From Nocardia sp. SYP-A9097 (GTDB lineage: Bacteria; Actinomycetota; Actinomycetes; Mycobacteriales; Mycobacteriaceae): a DNA stretch of 64,000 bases. Position numbers and translations under genes: made by a program. Below, piece after piece: positions 16,522 to 24,970 of this stretch. Position 1 is the stretch's first letter, and each line of letters begins with the position of its first letter. The stretch spans positions 1 through 64,000 of the forward strand of contig NZ_WJIC01000017.1 of assembly GCF_009649815.1 (NCBI RefSeq), written 5' to 3'. The notes under the pieces were generated by a model. The model worked only from the letters and a program-made list of their open reading frames with translations, ran no database searches and was not told the DNA's origin.

Positions 16522-16610
16522 AACTCCATATTCAGCGGAAACGCGATGATGATCGAGGTACGCTGCGGACTACCCATGGTCTGTAGGAGACACAAGGATT
16601 GGATCGACCG

Positions 16611-17504
16611 ATGCGGGAGACCGGATTTCCCCGAATCGAGTTCCACCCGCCCACCGGGGATACCGTCGGGGTGGAAGTGATGAGCATGGCGGCATTCCGC
16701 GATCGCATCCGTAACTGGCCATGGCATGTCTCCACACCCCATCGCACCGAATTCCACACGCTGATATCGGTCACCGCGGGCACCCTGCGGCATCGGGTCG
16801 ACTTCACCGGATATTGGGTGGCCCCGGGTTCCTGGCTCTGGATCCGCCCCGGCCAGGTCTACCAGTGGCAGAACCCCGAGCAGGTGGCGGCCACCATGAT
16901 CCTGTTCCGTGCGGATTTCCTCGCCCCGGACACGGTCACCCTGCTAGGCCCGGAAACCGCGTTTCCGATGCCGTTGCTGACCCCCGAGGCAGTCGACCTG
17001 CATGCGCTGACGACGGCCTGTGCCCAACTGGCAGAACAGTTTTCACACCCAGGCAGGCTCCCGCCGCAAGTGCACGCCGCGGTGCTGCATCGTCTACTCG
17101 ACGTGATCCTCTTGCGACTGGCCTACCTACCGGGCGACGCCGAGCTCGCAGCACCGCTGCCCGAGCCCTACCTCCTCTTCCGTGAAGCGGTGGAGCAGGG
17201 CTTTCGCCGAACCCATCGCGTCGAGGACTACGCCCGCGACCTGAACTTCTCGGTACGCACACTTACTCGCAGCACCCAGACAGCCGCCGGGATAAGTGCC
17301 AAGGATCTCATCGACCGGCGACTGGTCCTCGAGGCGAAACGCCTACTCGCCCATGGCACCGAACCCGCGGCGACCATTGCTGCCCACCTCGGTTTCGCCA
17401 GCGCCACCCACTTCGGCAAGTTCTTCCACCGCCATACCGGCCTGAACCCCATCGAGTTCCGCGCCACCCAGCAGCCTCTGGGGCCCGCCGATCAGCTGGC
17501 CTAG
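16611..17504 (+). CDS. AraC family transcriptional regulator
   Basis: 297 residues from ATG 16611. A TTG at 16599 with AGGAGA 8 nt before it would add four residues and is a real alternative. N-terminal cupin-like sensing domain (about 1-150: HTLISVTAGTLRHRVDF, then GSWLWIRPGQVYQWQ). C-terminal double helix-turn-helix (about 185-285: VEDYARDLNFSVRTLTRST and ATIAAHLGFASATHFGKFFH, ending HTGLNPIEFR). It is divergent from the metallo-beta-lactamase-fold hydrolase and probably controls it. The ligand is unknown. Confidence 0.92.
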   Translation: MRETGFPRIEFHPPTGDTVGVEVMSMAAFRDRIRNWPWHVSTPHRTEFHTLISVTAGTLRHRVDFTGYWVAPGSWLWIRPGQVYQWQNPEQVAATMILFRADFLAPDTVTLLGPETAFPMPLLTPEAVDLHALTTACAQLAEQFSHPGRLPPQVHAAVLHRLLDVILLRLAYLPGDAELAAPLPEPYLLFREAVEQGFRRTHRVEDYARDLNFSVRTLTRSTQTAAGISAKDLIDRRLVLEAKRLLAHGTEPAATIAAHLGFASATHFGKFFHRHTGLNPIEFRATQQPLGPADQLA

Positions 17505-17610
17505 GCGTACAAGGCTTTCGCATGGTCACCATAGCCGTGGCTGCGCGGGCGCTGACACGCCACAACTACTGTCCGACTTGAAGATACGTAGCACGGACGA
17601 GCTTACCGTG

Positions 17611-17622
17611 TGTTGCGCAACA
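17611..17622. repeat. 12-bp palindrome TGTTGCGCAACA
   Basis: Lies in the 294-bp gap between two convergent genes, an odd place for an operator. It may be a leftover of an older promoter. The rest of this gap shows nothing else apart from the hairpin near 17.8 kb. Confidence 0.25.
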
Positions 17623-17786
17623 TAATTCGAACAAATGATACGGAAATACGAAGCGGCGATGCATATTAAGATTCCGCAGATGCCTCGTATTCTGTGATAT
17701 GCACCATTCCGGCGGCATCGATCCTGGGCGAATGCGAGCTGTTCATCCTGCTGCCGCGAACCGTTAGCTGCTGGTCTGACCAGCTC

Positions 17787-17811
17787 GGCGAGCGAGTGCT
17801 ACTCGCTCGCC
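17787..17811 (-). terminator. hairpin overlapping the stop of the enoyl-CoA hydratase gene
   Basis: GGCGAGCGAGT and ACTCGCTCGCC form perfect 11-bp arms around a 3-nt loop, spanning the TAG at 17799. It probably ends the four-gene minus-strand operon. There is no strong T-run after it. Confidence 0.5.
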
Positions 17812-18617
17812 ACACCAAGGTAGGCGCCGAGGTTCTCCTCGAGCTCATCCACGCCGATCTGTCCGATGAGCGCGGCGAACTGAGGTAGCCGGGCCTGGAA
17901 TCCCGGCCAGTTGACGTCGGTGAGCTCCGACCAAGAAGCTCGCAGGTCCTCCTCCGGGGGCAGGGTCGCCCGATTGATCTGCTTCTTGGCGCCGATGACA
18001 GCGGCCTTGTCGTATAAGGCGATTCGCGCCGCCAGGGTGTTCACGAAGTCGTCGAGTTCGGCGTCGGGGAGGGTTCGGGTGACCCAGCCGTAGCGTTCGG
18101 CGCGTTCGGCGTCGTAGTCCTGGCCGGTGAGGATGGCTTCGAACGCACGATCACGTCCGATCAGCCGGGGCAGGCGATCCGCGCCGCCACCGCCGGGGAT
18201 CAGGCCGGTGGGAACCTCGAGCTGACCGAAGGTTGCGTGTTCGCGGCTGGCATAGCGCAGGTCGAAGGCGAGAGCGAGTTCGTCGCCGCCGCCCCTGGTA
18301 CGGCCCCGAATGGCCGCGATAGTGACGAACGGTGCACTCGTCAGACGGGTGACGAGTTCGATCCAGGTCGGCGACGAGTCGGCGTTCTTCAAGCTGAGAA
18401 GTTCGGTCATCTGAGCCAGATCGGCGTGGTTGAAGAAGTATCCGGGTGTGTTGCTGTCGAAGATGACCACCCGGACCTGCTCGTCGCGGCTCAGCTCATC
18501 GAGGACTTCGAGGAGCTGAGCTACGGTGTCCGCGCCGACGACGTTCACCGGCGGATTCGAGAAGGTGACTCGGCGGATATTCGGTGCCACGGTGTGGATG
18601 CTGAACTGCTGTGTCAT
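17799..18617 (-). CDS. enoyl-CoA hydratase/isomerase (crotonase) family protein
   Basis: 272 residues. Crotonase fold with an oxyanion-hole region in AAIRGRTRGGGDELALAFDLRYAS and a second region in FGQLEVPTGLIPGGGGADRLPRLIG, whose glutamate matches a catalytic position. It is last in an operon of two SDRs and an alpha/beta hydrolase (gaps of 81, 41 and 63 bp) read away from the TetR gene. The usual ALAGGGxE loop reads GRTRGGGDE, so the loop is altered but glycine-rich. Substrate unknown; a CoA thioester or another beta-keto/enoyl compound is expected. Confidence 0.87.
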   Translation of the reverse strand: MTQQFSIHTVAPNIRRVTFSNPPVNVVGADTVAQLLEVLDELSRDEQVRVVIFDSNTPGYFFNHADLAQMTELLSLKNADSSPTWIELVTRLTSAPFVTIAAIRGRTRGGGDELALAFDLRYASREHATFGQLEVPTGLIPGGGGADRLPRLIGRDRAFEAILTGQDYDAERAERYGWVTRTLPDAELDDFVNTLAARIALYDKAAVIGAKKQINRATLPPEEDLRASWSELTDVNWPGFQARLPQFAALIGQIGVDELEENLGAYLGVASE

Positions 18618-18680
18618 GGTGTGCTCCCATGCTGAAGTGGATGTATTCCGTACGGGGAGAGCTGTTTCCGGCCAGTGTCG

Positions 18681-19529
18681 TCAGTCTTCGAGGAAGGTGG
18701 CTACCTGGACCGCGAACGCTTCGGCGTGCTGGAACAGAAAGGCGTGACCGGCGTCGCTGTATCCGATCAGGGTGGCGCTGCCGGTGTTCTCGGCGGCGGT
18801 GTAGGACACCACGGCGGGTGTCATGGCATCGTGCAGGCCGGTGGCGTACAGGACCGGCTGTTCGATCTTTCTCAAATCAGTCAGCACCTGGTCGAACGGG
18901 ATCGCCGCGTTCTCTCCGATCGCGGTGAGATGGCCCTTGCCCGAGGCCTCGGATACACCGGGATCGGTGGCCGACCGGGCGGCGATCCTGGCCAGATATT
19001 CGTGTCCGGCGGTGCGACCGGCGTCTGTTTCGGGGAAGAACAGGTACACCAGGTCCTCGCCGGTGACCTCCGGCTTGGTCATGGTGGCGAAGATCTTCGG
19101 GTTCGGTGCGGGTGCGCCGGGCGTCTGACCGCCGGGATTGCTTGATGCCAACACCAGTTTGCGGACCAGTTCGGGTCGCCGCAGTGCCACTCGCTGAGCC
19201 ACGGTGCCGCCCAGTGTCCAACCGAGTAGATTGACCAGGGTCAGCCCGAGGGCTTCGATGAATTCGATTGCGCCCTCGGCGAATCCGTCGAGCGAGTCTC
19301 GCGGTTCACCGGTGGTGTAGCCGATGCCGACATTGTCGAACACGATCACGTCGTGGTCGGCGGCCAGGTGGTCCAGCAACTCTGGGTCCCACGAGTCGAT
19401 GGTTGCGCGGACACGGTTGAGCAGGACCAGCGGGATGCCGCCCTGCGGACCGAGACGCCGGTAGGTGAACGCGGCGGAAGGGCCGTTCACGATCAGGTTC
19501 TCAGCGGTGTCCGACAGATAGATGCTCAT
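18681..19529 (-). CDS. alpha/beta-hydrolase fold protein with Thr at the nucleophile position
   Basis: 282 residues. The fold is clear: PLVLLNRVRATIDSWDPELL, VIVFDNVGIGYT, the nucleophile elbow NLLGWTLGGTVAQ, the acid in YATGLHDAMTPA and the histidine in GYSDAGHAFLFQ. At residue 105 the usual G-x-S-x-G serine is threonine (ACA at 19215-19217). Thr can act as nucleophile only poorly in this fold, so the protein may be a non-hydrolytic member or an altered enzyme. It lies third of four genes in a TetR-linked operon. Close relatives are annotated as alpha/beta hydrolases or haloperoxidase-like esterases without known substrate. Confidence 0.87.
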   Translation of the reverse strand: MSIYLSDTAENLIVNGPSAAFTYRRLGPQGGIPLVLLNRVRATIDSWDPELLDHLAADHDVIVFDNVGIGYTTGEPRDSLDGFAEGAIEFIEALGLTLVNLLGWTLGGTVAQRVALRRPELVRKLVLASSNPGGQTPGAPAPNPKIFATMTKPEVTGEDLVYLFFPETDAGRTAGHEYLARIAARSATDPGVSEASGKGHLTAIGENAAIPFDQVLTDLRKIEQPVLYATGLHDAMTPAVVSYTAAENTGSATLIGYSDAGHAFLFQHAEAFAVQVATFLED

Positions 19530-19570
19530 GATGAGCGTCGCTTTCTATTGCAGTGGGGTGGGTGAAAGGC

Positions 19571-20383
19571 TCAGGCGGGCAGCCGGTTGAGTTTGCGCAG
19601 CTGCTGATCGAACAGGCGGGCGGGCACGTACCGGCGCATGGTGCTGACGCTGGCGGTCCTGCCGACGGGGTAGCGCAGTTTCGGCTTGGTGTCGGTAGCC
19701 GCGGCGACGATCGCCTTGGCGACGACGGCGGGGTCGTCGCCCTCCTTGACCGCCTCGGTCATGTACTCCTCGAAGACCTGTCGGCGCTCGGCATAGACGT
19801 CCAGAGGCTGGTCGGGTCGCACGCTGTTCGTATCGAAAGCCGTTGTGGTCCAGGCAGGTTCGACAAGCAGGGCGCGCAGGCCGAATTCGCGGATCTCGTG
19901 GTCGAGCGATTCGGTGTAACCCTCGACCGCGTACTTGGAGGCGGCGTAGACGGCCATGTAGGGCTGCGGCATGATGCCGACGACCGAGGAGATGTTGACG
20001 ATGCGCCCGCTGCCCTGAGCGCGCAGGTACGGTAGCACCGCGTTGGTCATACGGATGACGCCGAAGACGTTGATATCGAAGAGATTTCGCGCCTGCTCCG
20101 CCGAGCTTTCCTCGGCCGCGCCCGCCGAACCGATTCCGGCGTTGTTGACCAGTACGTCGATTCGGCCGTACCGCGTGATCACGCCCGCGACGAGCGTGTC
20201 GACCGATTCGTCGCTGGTGACGTCGAGGTTGAGGAAGGTCACACCGTCGGGCGGGGTGAGGTTCGCGGTGTTGCGGCCGGTCCCGAGTACCTGGAATCCG
20301 GCATCCACCAGGGCGAGGGCGGCGGATTTTCCGATGCCGGAGGATGCGCCGGTGACGAGGGCTACGGGGCGTGATGTGATCAT
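19571..20383 (-). CDS. short-chain dehydrogenase/reductase (SDR), classical type
   Basis: 270 residues. Cofactor motif TGASSGIG (residues about 11-18), NNAG, catalytic serine in NISSVVG and YAASK. The C-terminal half is longer than in minimal SDRs (extra segment after VEPAWTTTAFD and KPKLRYPVGRTASV), as in the ketoreductase/17-beta-HSD-like group. AGGAGCTGAGA precedes ATG 20383. Second gene of the operon beginning at 21178. Substrate unknown. Confidence 0.9.
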   Translation of the reverse strand: MITSRPVALVTGASSGIGKSAALALVDAGFQVLGTGRNTANLTPPDGVTFLNLDVTSDESVDTLVAGVITRYGRIDVLVNNAGIGSAGAAEESSAEQARNLFDINVFGVIRMTNAVLPYLRAQGSGRIVNISSVVGIMPQPYMAVYAASKYAVEGYTESLDHEIREFGLRALLVEPAWTTTAFDTNSVRPDQPLDVYAERRQVFEEYMTEAVKEGDDPAVVAKAIVAAATDTKPKLRYPVGRTASVSTMRRYVPARLFDQQLRKLNRLPA

Positions 20384-20464
20384 TCTCAGCTCCTGAAAGT
20401 TGGGGTTTGCTTGTGCTGTAACGAGATTCGTGCGTCGTATGCAGGACCGGCCGGTGTGAGCCGG

Positions 20465-21178
20465 CTAGCTGCTCGCGACGGTGTGGGGGTAGAGGACCGA
20501 CGGGTCGGCGGCGAGCCCGGCTTTGACCTGGCGGGTCAGGTCGTCGACGAGGACTTCGAGGGCGTCAGCTTCGATTCCGTCCAGGGCCTGCGTGGCAACG
20601 TCCTGCGGGGAGTTCTTGGGGACGTCGATGCCCGCTGTCAGATCGGTGTCGACGTAGCCGACATGCAGTCCGGTAACGGTGATTCCGCGCGGCCGCAGTG
20701 CGAGTCGGAGCGCGTTGGTCTGCGACCAGAGTGCCGCCTTGGATGCGCCGTAGCCGTCGGTGCCCGGGCTCGAGAACCACGACAGCGCCGAGTGAATGGT
20801 GAGGATGTGCCCGCCTCCATTGCTTTGCAGGACCGGGGCGAGGGCGCGGGTAACGTACAGCGGCCCGTAGAAATTGATCTCGAACTCGCGTCGGATGTCG
20901 TCGATCGGCGAGTCGAGGAACGAGGAGCCGAGCGCGGTCCCGGCGTTGTTGAGCAGGATCGTCACGTCCGGCGCTTGCTCGGCCAGAGCCGCGGCGGCAT
21001 CAGGGTCGGTGAGCTCGAGTGCGAGCGGAATCACGTCCGGATGGGTGATGGTCAGGGGATCGCGGGCGGTGGCGTAGACCTTGCTCGCGCCGCGTGCGAA
21101 AAGCTCGTCTACCAGTGCCTTGCCGATGCCGCGACTGCCGCCGGTGACGAGTGCTACCGAATCTTTGATGCTGGTCAT
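20465..21178 (-). CDS. short-chain dehydrogenase/reductase (SDR)
   Basis: 237 residues. TGGSRGIGK near the start, NNAG, a serine in TIHSALSW and YGASK at the active site. ATG 21178 is chosen because family similarity starts there; the open frame runs much further upstream through the operator and across the TetR gene, which cannot be coding. It is the first gene of the TetR-flanked operon, 18 bp from the inverted-repeat operator. Confidence 0.9.
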   Translation of the reverse strand: MTSIKDSVALVTGGSRGIGKALVDELFARGASKVYATARDPLTITHPDVIPLALELTDPDAAAALAEQAPDVTILLNNAGTALGSSFLDSPIDDIRREFEINFYGPLYVTRALAPVLQSNGGGHILTIHSALSWFSSPGTDGYGASKAALWSQTNALRLALRPRGITVTGLHVGYVDTDLTAGIDVPKNSPQDVATQALDGIEADALEVLVDDLTRQVKAGLAADPSVLYPHTVASS

Positions 21179-21195
21179 AGTCCCAATCCCTTCGA

Positions 21196-21237
21196 GGAAA
21201 CCGATCTGTTTCCACAAGAGTAAACAGATCGGTTTCC
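21196..21237. promoter_or_regulatory. TetR operator candidate, perfect 16-bp inverted repeat
   Basis: GGAAACCGATCTGTTT and AAACAGATCGGTTTCC are separated by 10 bp, between the divergent SDR operon and the TetR gene. Length, symmetry and position fit a TetR operator controlling both directions. Confidence 0.85.
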
Positions 21238-21268
21238 AAAACGCAAGGGAATGGCTAATCTGAGATCT

Positions 21269-21883
21269 ATGACCGACCCGACACCGCCCGTGGCACCCCC
21301 CGGCGTCGCCTCCACCCGCGACCGGTTGCTCGACACCGCCGCGCAGTTGTTCTACGAACAGGGTGTCCATATCGGCGTCGACGCACTGTGCAAAGCCGCC
21401 GGCGTCTCCAAACGCTCGATGTACAAACTGTTCGACAGCAAGGACGACCTGGTCGCCGCTAGCCTGGAACGCATCGCACCCGGATACCAGGCGGCCCTGC
21501 TCCCGGCCGACGATGACAATCGGTCGCCGCGCGAGCGGATCCTGCACGTCTTCGAACGATTGGAATACCTGGAACCGGTCCAGGATTTTCGCGGCTGCCC
21601 CTATGTCGCGGCCGCGGTGCAGCTCAAGTCGCCCGAACACCCGGCGAGCGTGATCGCCCGACGACAGAAGGACGGGCTCACCTCGTACTTCCAGTACGAG
21701 GCCGAGCGCGGCGGTGCGCACGACGCCGTCCAACTCGCTCGCCAACTGACCCTGGTCTTCGACGGAGCCAGTGTCCGGTCGGTCGTGCAAGCACACGATC
21801 TCGACGGGCTCGCCATCGCGACGGCCACCGCACTCCTCGATGCCGCCGGTGTCGAGGAGTCCGCGCCGGCCGTCACGCTCTGA
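21269..21883 (+). CDS. TetR family transcriptional regulator
   Basis: 204 residues from ATG 21269; ATG 21251 is an alternative but has AAGGGA pressed directly against it. N-terminal HTH: TRDRLLDTAAQLFYEQGVH, then IGVDALCKAAGVSKRSMYKLFDSKDDLV. The C-terminal ligand domain has FRGCPYVAAAVQLKSPEHPA, a feature of the subgroup near AcrR-like regulators that often control an adjacent SDR. It probably represses the divergent SDR/hydrolase/hydratase operon and itself through the operator at 21196-21237. Inducer unknown. Confidence 0.92.
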   Translation: MTDPTPPVAPPGVASTRDRLLDTAAQLFYEQGVHIGVDALCKAAGVSKRSMYKLFDSKDDLVAASLERIAPGYQAALLPADDDNRSPRERILHVFERLEYLEPVQDFRGCPYVAAAVQLKSPEHPASVIARRQKDGLTSYFQYEAERGGAHDAVQLARQLTLVFDGASVRSVVQAHDLDGLAIATATALLDAAGVEESAPAVTL

Positions 21884-21898
21884 GGCGAGTTCTCTTCG

Positions 21899-22420
21899 TT
21901 AACGCCCAGCTACGAGCACGGTGGCGAGGGTCGTATATTCTCTCGCGAGCCGATCGAGTCTGTGCTCGAGGCAAGAGGCCGACGTCTCGGCAGTGGTCTG
22001 CAAATTCTTGATGTTGCAGAGCTCCGCGCCCACTTCGGCTATCCGATCGATGAGCGATCCGAGGGTTTCGCCCCGCATGACCTGAATGTCCCCGGGCTCC
22101 AGCACGTGGACCTCGACCCAGAGGTCGATGATCCGGATGATCCTCGCCACCCGCAAACGGGCATCGCCCGCGAATTCGTCCTCCTGAGTTTGTAAACAGA
22201 TATGGGCCAGCTCGCCGGCCCATAGTGCGAGCGTATGTTGTTCTCGCGCAGTAGATCTGGTTGCCGATCCGAGTACCGCGTCCAAAATCTCCTGCACCTG
22301 CGGCAGCTCGGCAGGTTGCGAAGCATGATGGGACACCGCGCGCTGACGGGTACGCGCGATCTCCACGACGCCGACGAGGTTCAGTCGCCGATCCCACGAG
22401 CGAGAGGTGGGGCGTTGCAT
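21899..22420 (-). CDS. DUF4254 family protein
   Basis: 173 residues. The pattern ...LWVEVHVLEPGD, then ETLGSLIDRIAEVGAELCNI and a C-terminal LDRLAREYTTLATVLVAGR agrees with actinobacterial DUF4254 proteins, which often lie near glycosyltransferase genes in other genomes; here no such neighbour is present. It looks helical and cytosolic. A strong AGGAGGT six bases before ATG 22420 decides the start against the longer frame from 22462. It is convergent with the TetR gene (15-bp gap). Function unknown. Confidence 0.75.
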   Translation of the reverse strand: MQRPTSRSWDRRLNLVGVVEIARTRQRAVSHHASQPAELPQVQEILDAVLGSATRSTAREQHTLALWAGELAHICLQTQEDEFAGDARLRVARIIRIIDLWVEVHVLEPGDIQVMRGETLGSLIDRIAEVGAELCNIKNLQTTAETSASCLEHRLDRLAREYTTLATVLVAGR

Positions 22421-22972
22421 GGGGCACCTCCTGGTAAGGCGCCCGGCGCGGCTACCAGGCACGGTGAATTGGATTGCCGCGCGAGAGATCTGGTGAAGCC
22501 GCCGTACTCGTCAGGGCAGTGACGGTATCGGCTCGGCGACTGCCACGCCGGGTGCGCTTCCAGCTTGCCCGGGCGTTCACGCTCAGCCAAGCGCGGTAAC
22601 CGACCCGAAAGTCGCACACTTCCGCTACTTCCCATTGCCGCCCACTCCGAGGCCACTGGCGCAGAGGATGATTCGGATCGACGGACGGCCACATGGTTTG
22701 CCACGCAGCCGGCCGAGTCTGTATCTCGCTCGGCCACAGTGCAATCCGTACCAGACGGCGATGGTCGCATCTCCCGCGCGGCTTGGGTACGGCGATCAGG
22801 GGGTCAGCGAGGCTTTCTCGCGACTGGACGGCACGGTAGGCCCGGCCAGCTCAAACCGAGCAGCCAGCACCCAGGGTGGTCATGAATCAGAATCAGCGAC
22901 CGCTGCCACAACCTGGTTTCAATCACGAGAGGTAGTCCCGTATTTCGAGCACGGGGCTGGTTGCCTTCCGGG
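22421..22972. other. intergenic region between DUF4254 and cupin genes
   Basis: 552 bp. The DUF4254 ribosome binding site and presumably its promoter lie at the left end. Several short frames are open, but none has a ribosome binding site plus a protein-like composition. I see no RNA gene or repeat. Confidence 0.5.
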
Positions 22973-23476
22973 TCACGACCTCGTCGAAGGGGACGCATGC
23001 CGATGGATGGGGTCTATCCAGGGGACGGCGGTCGGCTCTTCGGTCGGTTCGATGTCGAGATTGACAACGACCGCTTCGCTATCGCTGCGCACCAGAACGC
23101 ATTCGAGTGGCTCGTCGGTGCTGGCGTTGATTTCTTGGTGGGGGACCCACGGTGGGACGAAGATGAAGTCGCCGGGGTCTGCTTCGGCGACGAATTCGAG
23201 GTGTTCGCCCCACCGCATGCGCGCGCGGCCACGGACCACGTAGATGACGCTCTCCAGCGCTCCGTGGTGATGTGCGCCGGTCCTGGCGTTCGGGTGGATC
23301 GTGACCGTACCCGCCCAGATCTGCTGTGCGCCTACGCGCGCGGCGTCGATCGCGGCCGCACGGGTCATTCCCGGCGTTTGGGTCGTGTTCGAGTCGAGTT
23401 GATCGGCTTTGATGACACGCACGCCATTGTCTCTCCAGTTCCCCGGCGAATCCGGCTGTGGCTCATCCACTGTCAC
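22973..23476 (-). CDS. cupin-domain protein
   Basis: 167 residues from GTG 23476, behind GAAGGGA; the frame is open to 23539, so a longer form is possible. Cupin motif 1 is TGAHHHGALESVIYVVRGRARMRWGE with metal-binding histidines, and motif 2 is GDFIFVPPWVPHQEIN. Such single-cupin proteins bind a metal and serve as small-molecule isomerases, dioxygenases or sensors. Its start overlaps the end of a 35-aa frame, which itself overlaps the LysR stop, so translation is probably coupled through the trio. Substrate unknown. Confidence 0.83.
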   Translation of the reverse strand: MTVDEPQPDSPGNWRDNGVRVIKADQLDSNTTQTPGMTRAAAIDAARVGAQQIWAGTVTIHPNARTGAHHHGALESVIYVVRGRARMRWGEHLEFVAEADPGDFIFVPPWVPHQEINASTDEPLECVLVRSDSEAVVVNLDIEPTEEPTAVPWIDPIHRHASPSTRS

Positions 23477-23570
23477 GTAAAATCCCTTCGGTTGACTGGT
23501 TTGCAATGCTGCCGCCGATCTGGTCCGCCAATTCCGCAACGGTGATCAGAGTGTCTGTGCACGTGGTCAT
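23463..23570 (-). CDS. small ORF, 35 aa, between LysR and cupin genes
   Basis: ATG 23570 overlaps the LysR TAA (TAATG). The peptide begins MTTCTDTLITVAELADQIGG and ends in STEGILRDSG, with its TGA at 23463-23465 inside the first codons of the cupin gene. Both junctions are typical of translational coupling. The sequence resembles no family I know. It may be a leader peptide, a small protein, or the N-terminus of the cupin after a frameshift. Confidence 0.45.
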   Translation of the reverse strand: MTTCTDTLITVAELADQIGGSIANQSTEGILRDSG

Positions 23571-24445
23571 TACGCGACTCCTTGCAGTGGACTACCGGTC
23601 ACCGAACGGTAGTGCGTGGTGATCGCCTCGACGGCGGTCAGTTCGATGCCGGGACCGAGTCCGCGCCGGGCGACCAGGCGAATATCGATACAGCCCATCG
23701 GCGGCAAATCCACCACCTCCACCAGGCCGCGAGGGACGGCGGCGTGGAAGGGTAGTAGCGCGATTCCCAGGCCGGCCTGTGCGGCGGCCATGACGCCGTC
23801 GAGGTTGCCGGATTCGGCGGTGACCGAGACGCTGTACCCCAGTTCGGTCAGACGGTGCAGCGCTCGTTTGCGCAATCCGCACGGTTCATCGAAGGCGACC
23901 AGCGAGATCGGACCGACGGGGGACAACTGCCAACCCGGCGCGGCGACCCAACGCAGTGGGAGTTCACCGACCTCCGCGCCGATGGGTTCGACATTGCCGC
24001 CGAGTACCACCGCGAGGTCGAGTGCGCCCCGGGTGACCGATTCGGTGAGGCTGGTCGATCGGTCGATCCGAAAGTGCAGGTACACATCGGGATAGGCACC
24101 GCGGAGCACACCGAGCAGTTCCGGCAGCAGGCCGTCGGCCGCGTGCTCGGTGGACCCGATGGTGAGCCGGTTCGGATCGGCCGCGACGAATCGCTCCAGC
24201 AGCTTGTCGTGTGCGGCGAGCAAGGCGCGCGCCTCCACGATGAATCGTTCGCCGTCGGCGGTGAAACGTATACTGCGGCCGTCCTTTTCGACCAAGGTGC
24301 GCTTCAATCTCCGCTCCAGCAGTCGCATGTGCTGGCTGACGGTCGGCTGACTCAGATGCAAGGCGTCGGCAGCTCGCCGGAATCCGCCGGTGTCGGCGAT
24401 GGCCACCAGGGTCTGTAGATGCAACAAGTCCAAGGGATCCGCCAT
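23570..24445 (-). CDS. LysR family transcriptional regulator
   Basis: 291 residues from ATG 24445, behind AGGTGGG; the upstream frame adds non-homologous residues. N-terminal winged HTH: LLHLQTLVAIADTGGFRRAADALHLSQPTVSQHMRLLE. The effector domain (about 90-285) has the usual two-lobe pattern, with LDLAVVLGG and GLGIALLPF. It is read in the same direction as, and translationally coupled to, the small ORF and cupin gene, unlike the usual divergent LysR layout. The 525-bp gap upstream separates it from the PKS, which is read the other way; control of the PKS by this protein is possible but unsupported. Confidence 0.92.
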   Translation of the reverse strand: MADPLDLLHLQTLVAIADTGGFRRAADALHLSQPTVSQHMRLLERRLKRTLVEKDGRSIRFTADGERFIVEARALLAAHDKLLERFVAADPNRLTIGSTEHAADGLLPELLGVLRGAYPDVYLHFRIDRSTSLTESVTRGALDLAVVLGGNVEPIGAEVGELPLRWVAAPGWQLSPVGPISLVAFDEPCGLRKRALHRLTELGYSVSVTAESGNLDGVMAAAQAGLGIALLPFHAAVPRGLVEVVDLPPMGCIDIRLVARRGLGPGIELTAVEAITTHYRSVTGSPLQGVA

Positions 24446-24970
24446 ACCGCCCACCTGTCTCCGCCTCGACGTTCGGATAGGACAACGCAACTACATTCCG
24501 CCCGCGCTGCGGACCCTTTGAATCTGTGAGATTGGAACGGGCTGTTCGCGGGGGGCTTCCGGCGATCGGCTCCGGTCGGCGACGGCGACCGAAATCCCTT
24601 GTCTGAACCCCGGTTTCGGCGCCCTGCTGCCTCCGCCGATGTCATCCCGCCGCGCGATGCCTACCCGATGCGGTTCCTGGTCGCCGAATTGGCTACTCGC
24701 GCCATTGAATTCATAATGATCGGATCAATTTCTGATAGAAGTCGATCGTATTTCGGATGCGATCGAGGTTCCGGATCGCCAGGTATCGGATTGTCTGATC
24801 GATTCTCGAAAAAGGTTCTGCTACAGCATGTTTCGGTGGCCATTCGATGTTCTGTGAAGCTGCTCACAGCGAGTTGCCGCTTGTTTGAGGCCCGCTGCAC
24901 AATTGCGAAAAGCATGGTGGTCGGCGTAGCCCCGAATGCGCGGTAATTCCCCCTGAGTCAAGGGAAATAA
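24446..24970. other. divergent region between LysR gene and PKS
   Basis: 525 bp without a convincing gene, visibly more AT-rich than its surroundings from about 24,690 to 24,960. It must hold the promoters for the LysR operon and for the PKS. AAGGGA precedes the PKS ATG. I could not define -35/-10 elements with confidence. Confidence 0.5.

Noticed and set aside
21179..21796. N-terminal extension of the SDR gene at 20465-21178
   Set aside because: It crosses the operator and the TetR gene antisense; SDR similarity begins at ATG 21178.
22635..23243. A 202-codon plus-strand frame
   Set aside because: Overlaps the cupin gene antisense; no protein family and no start signal.
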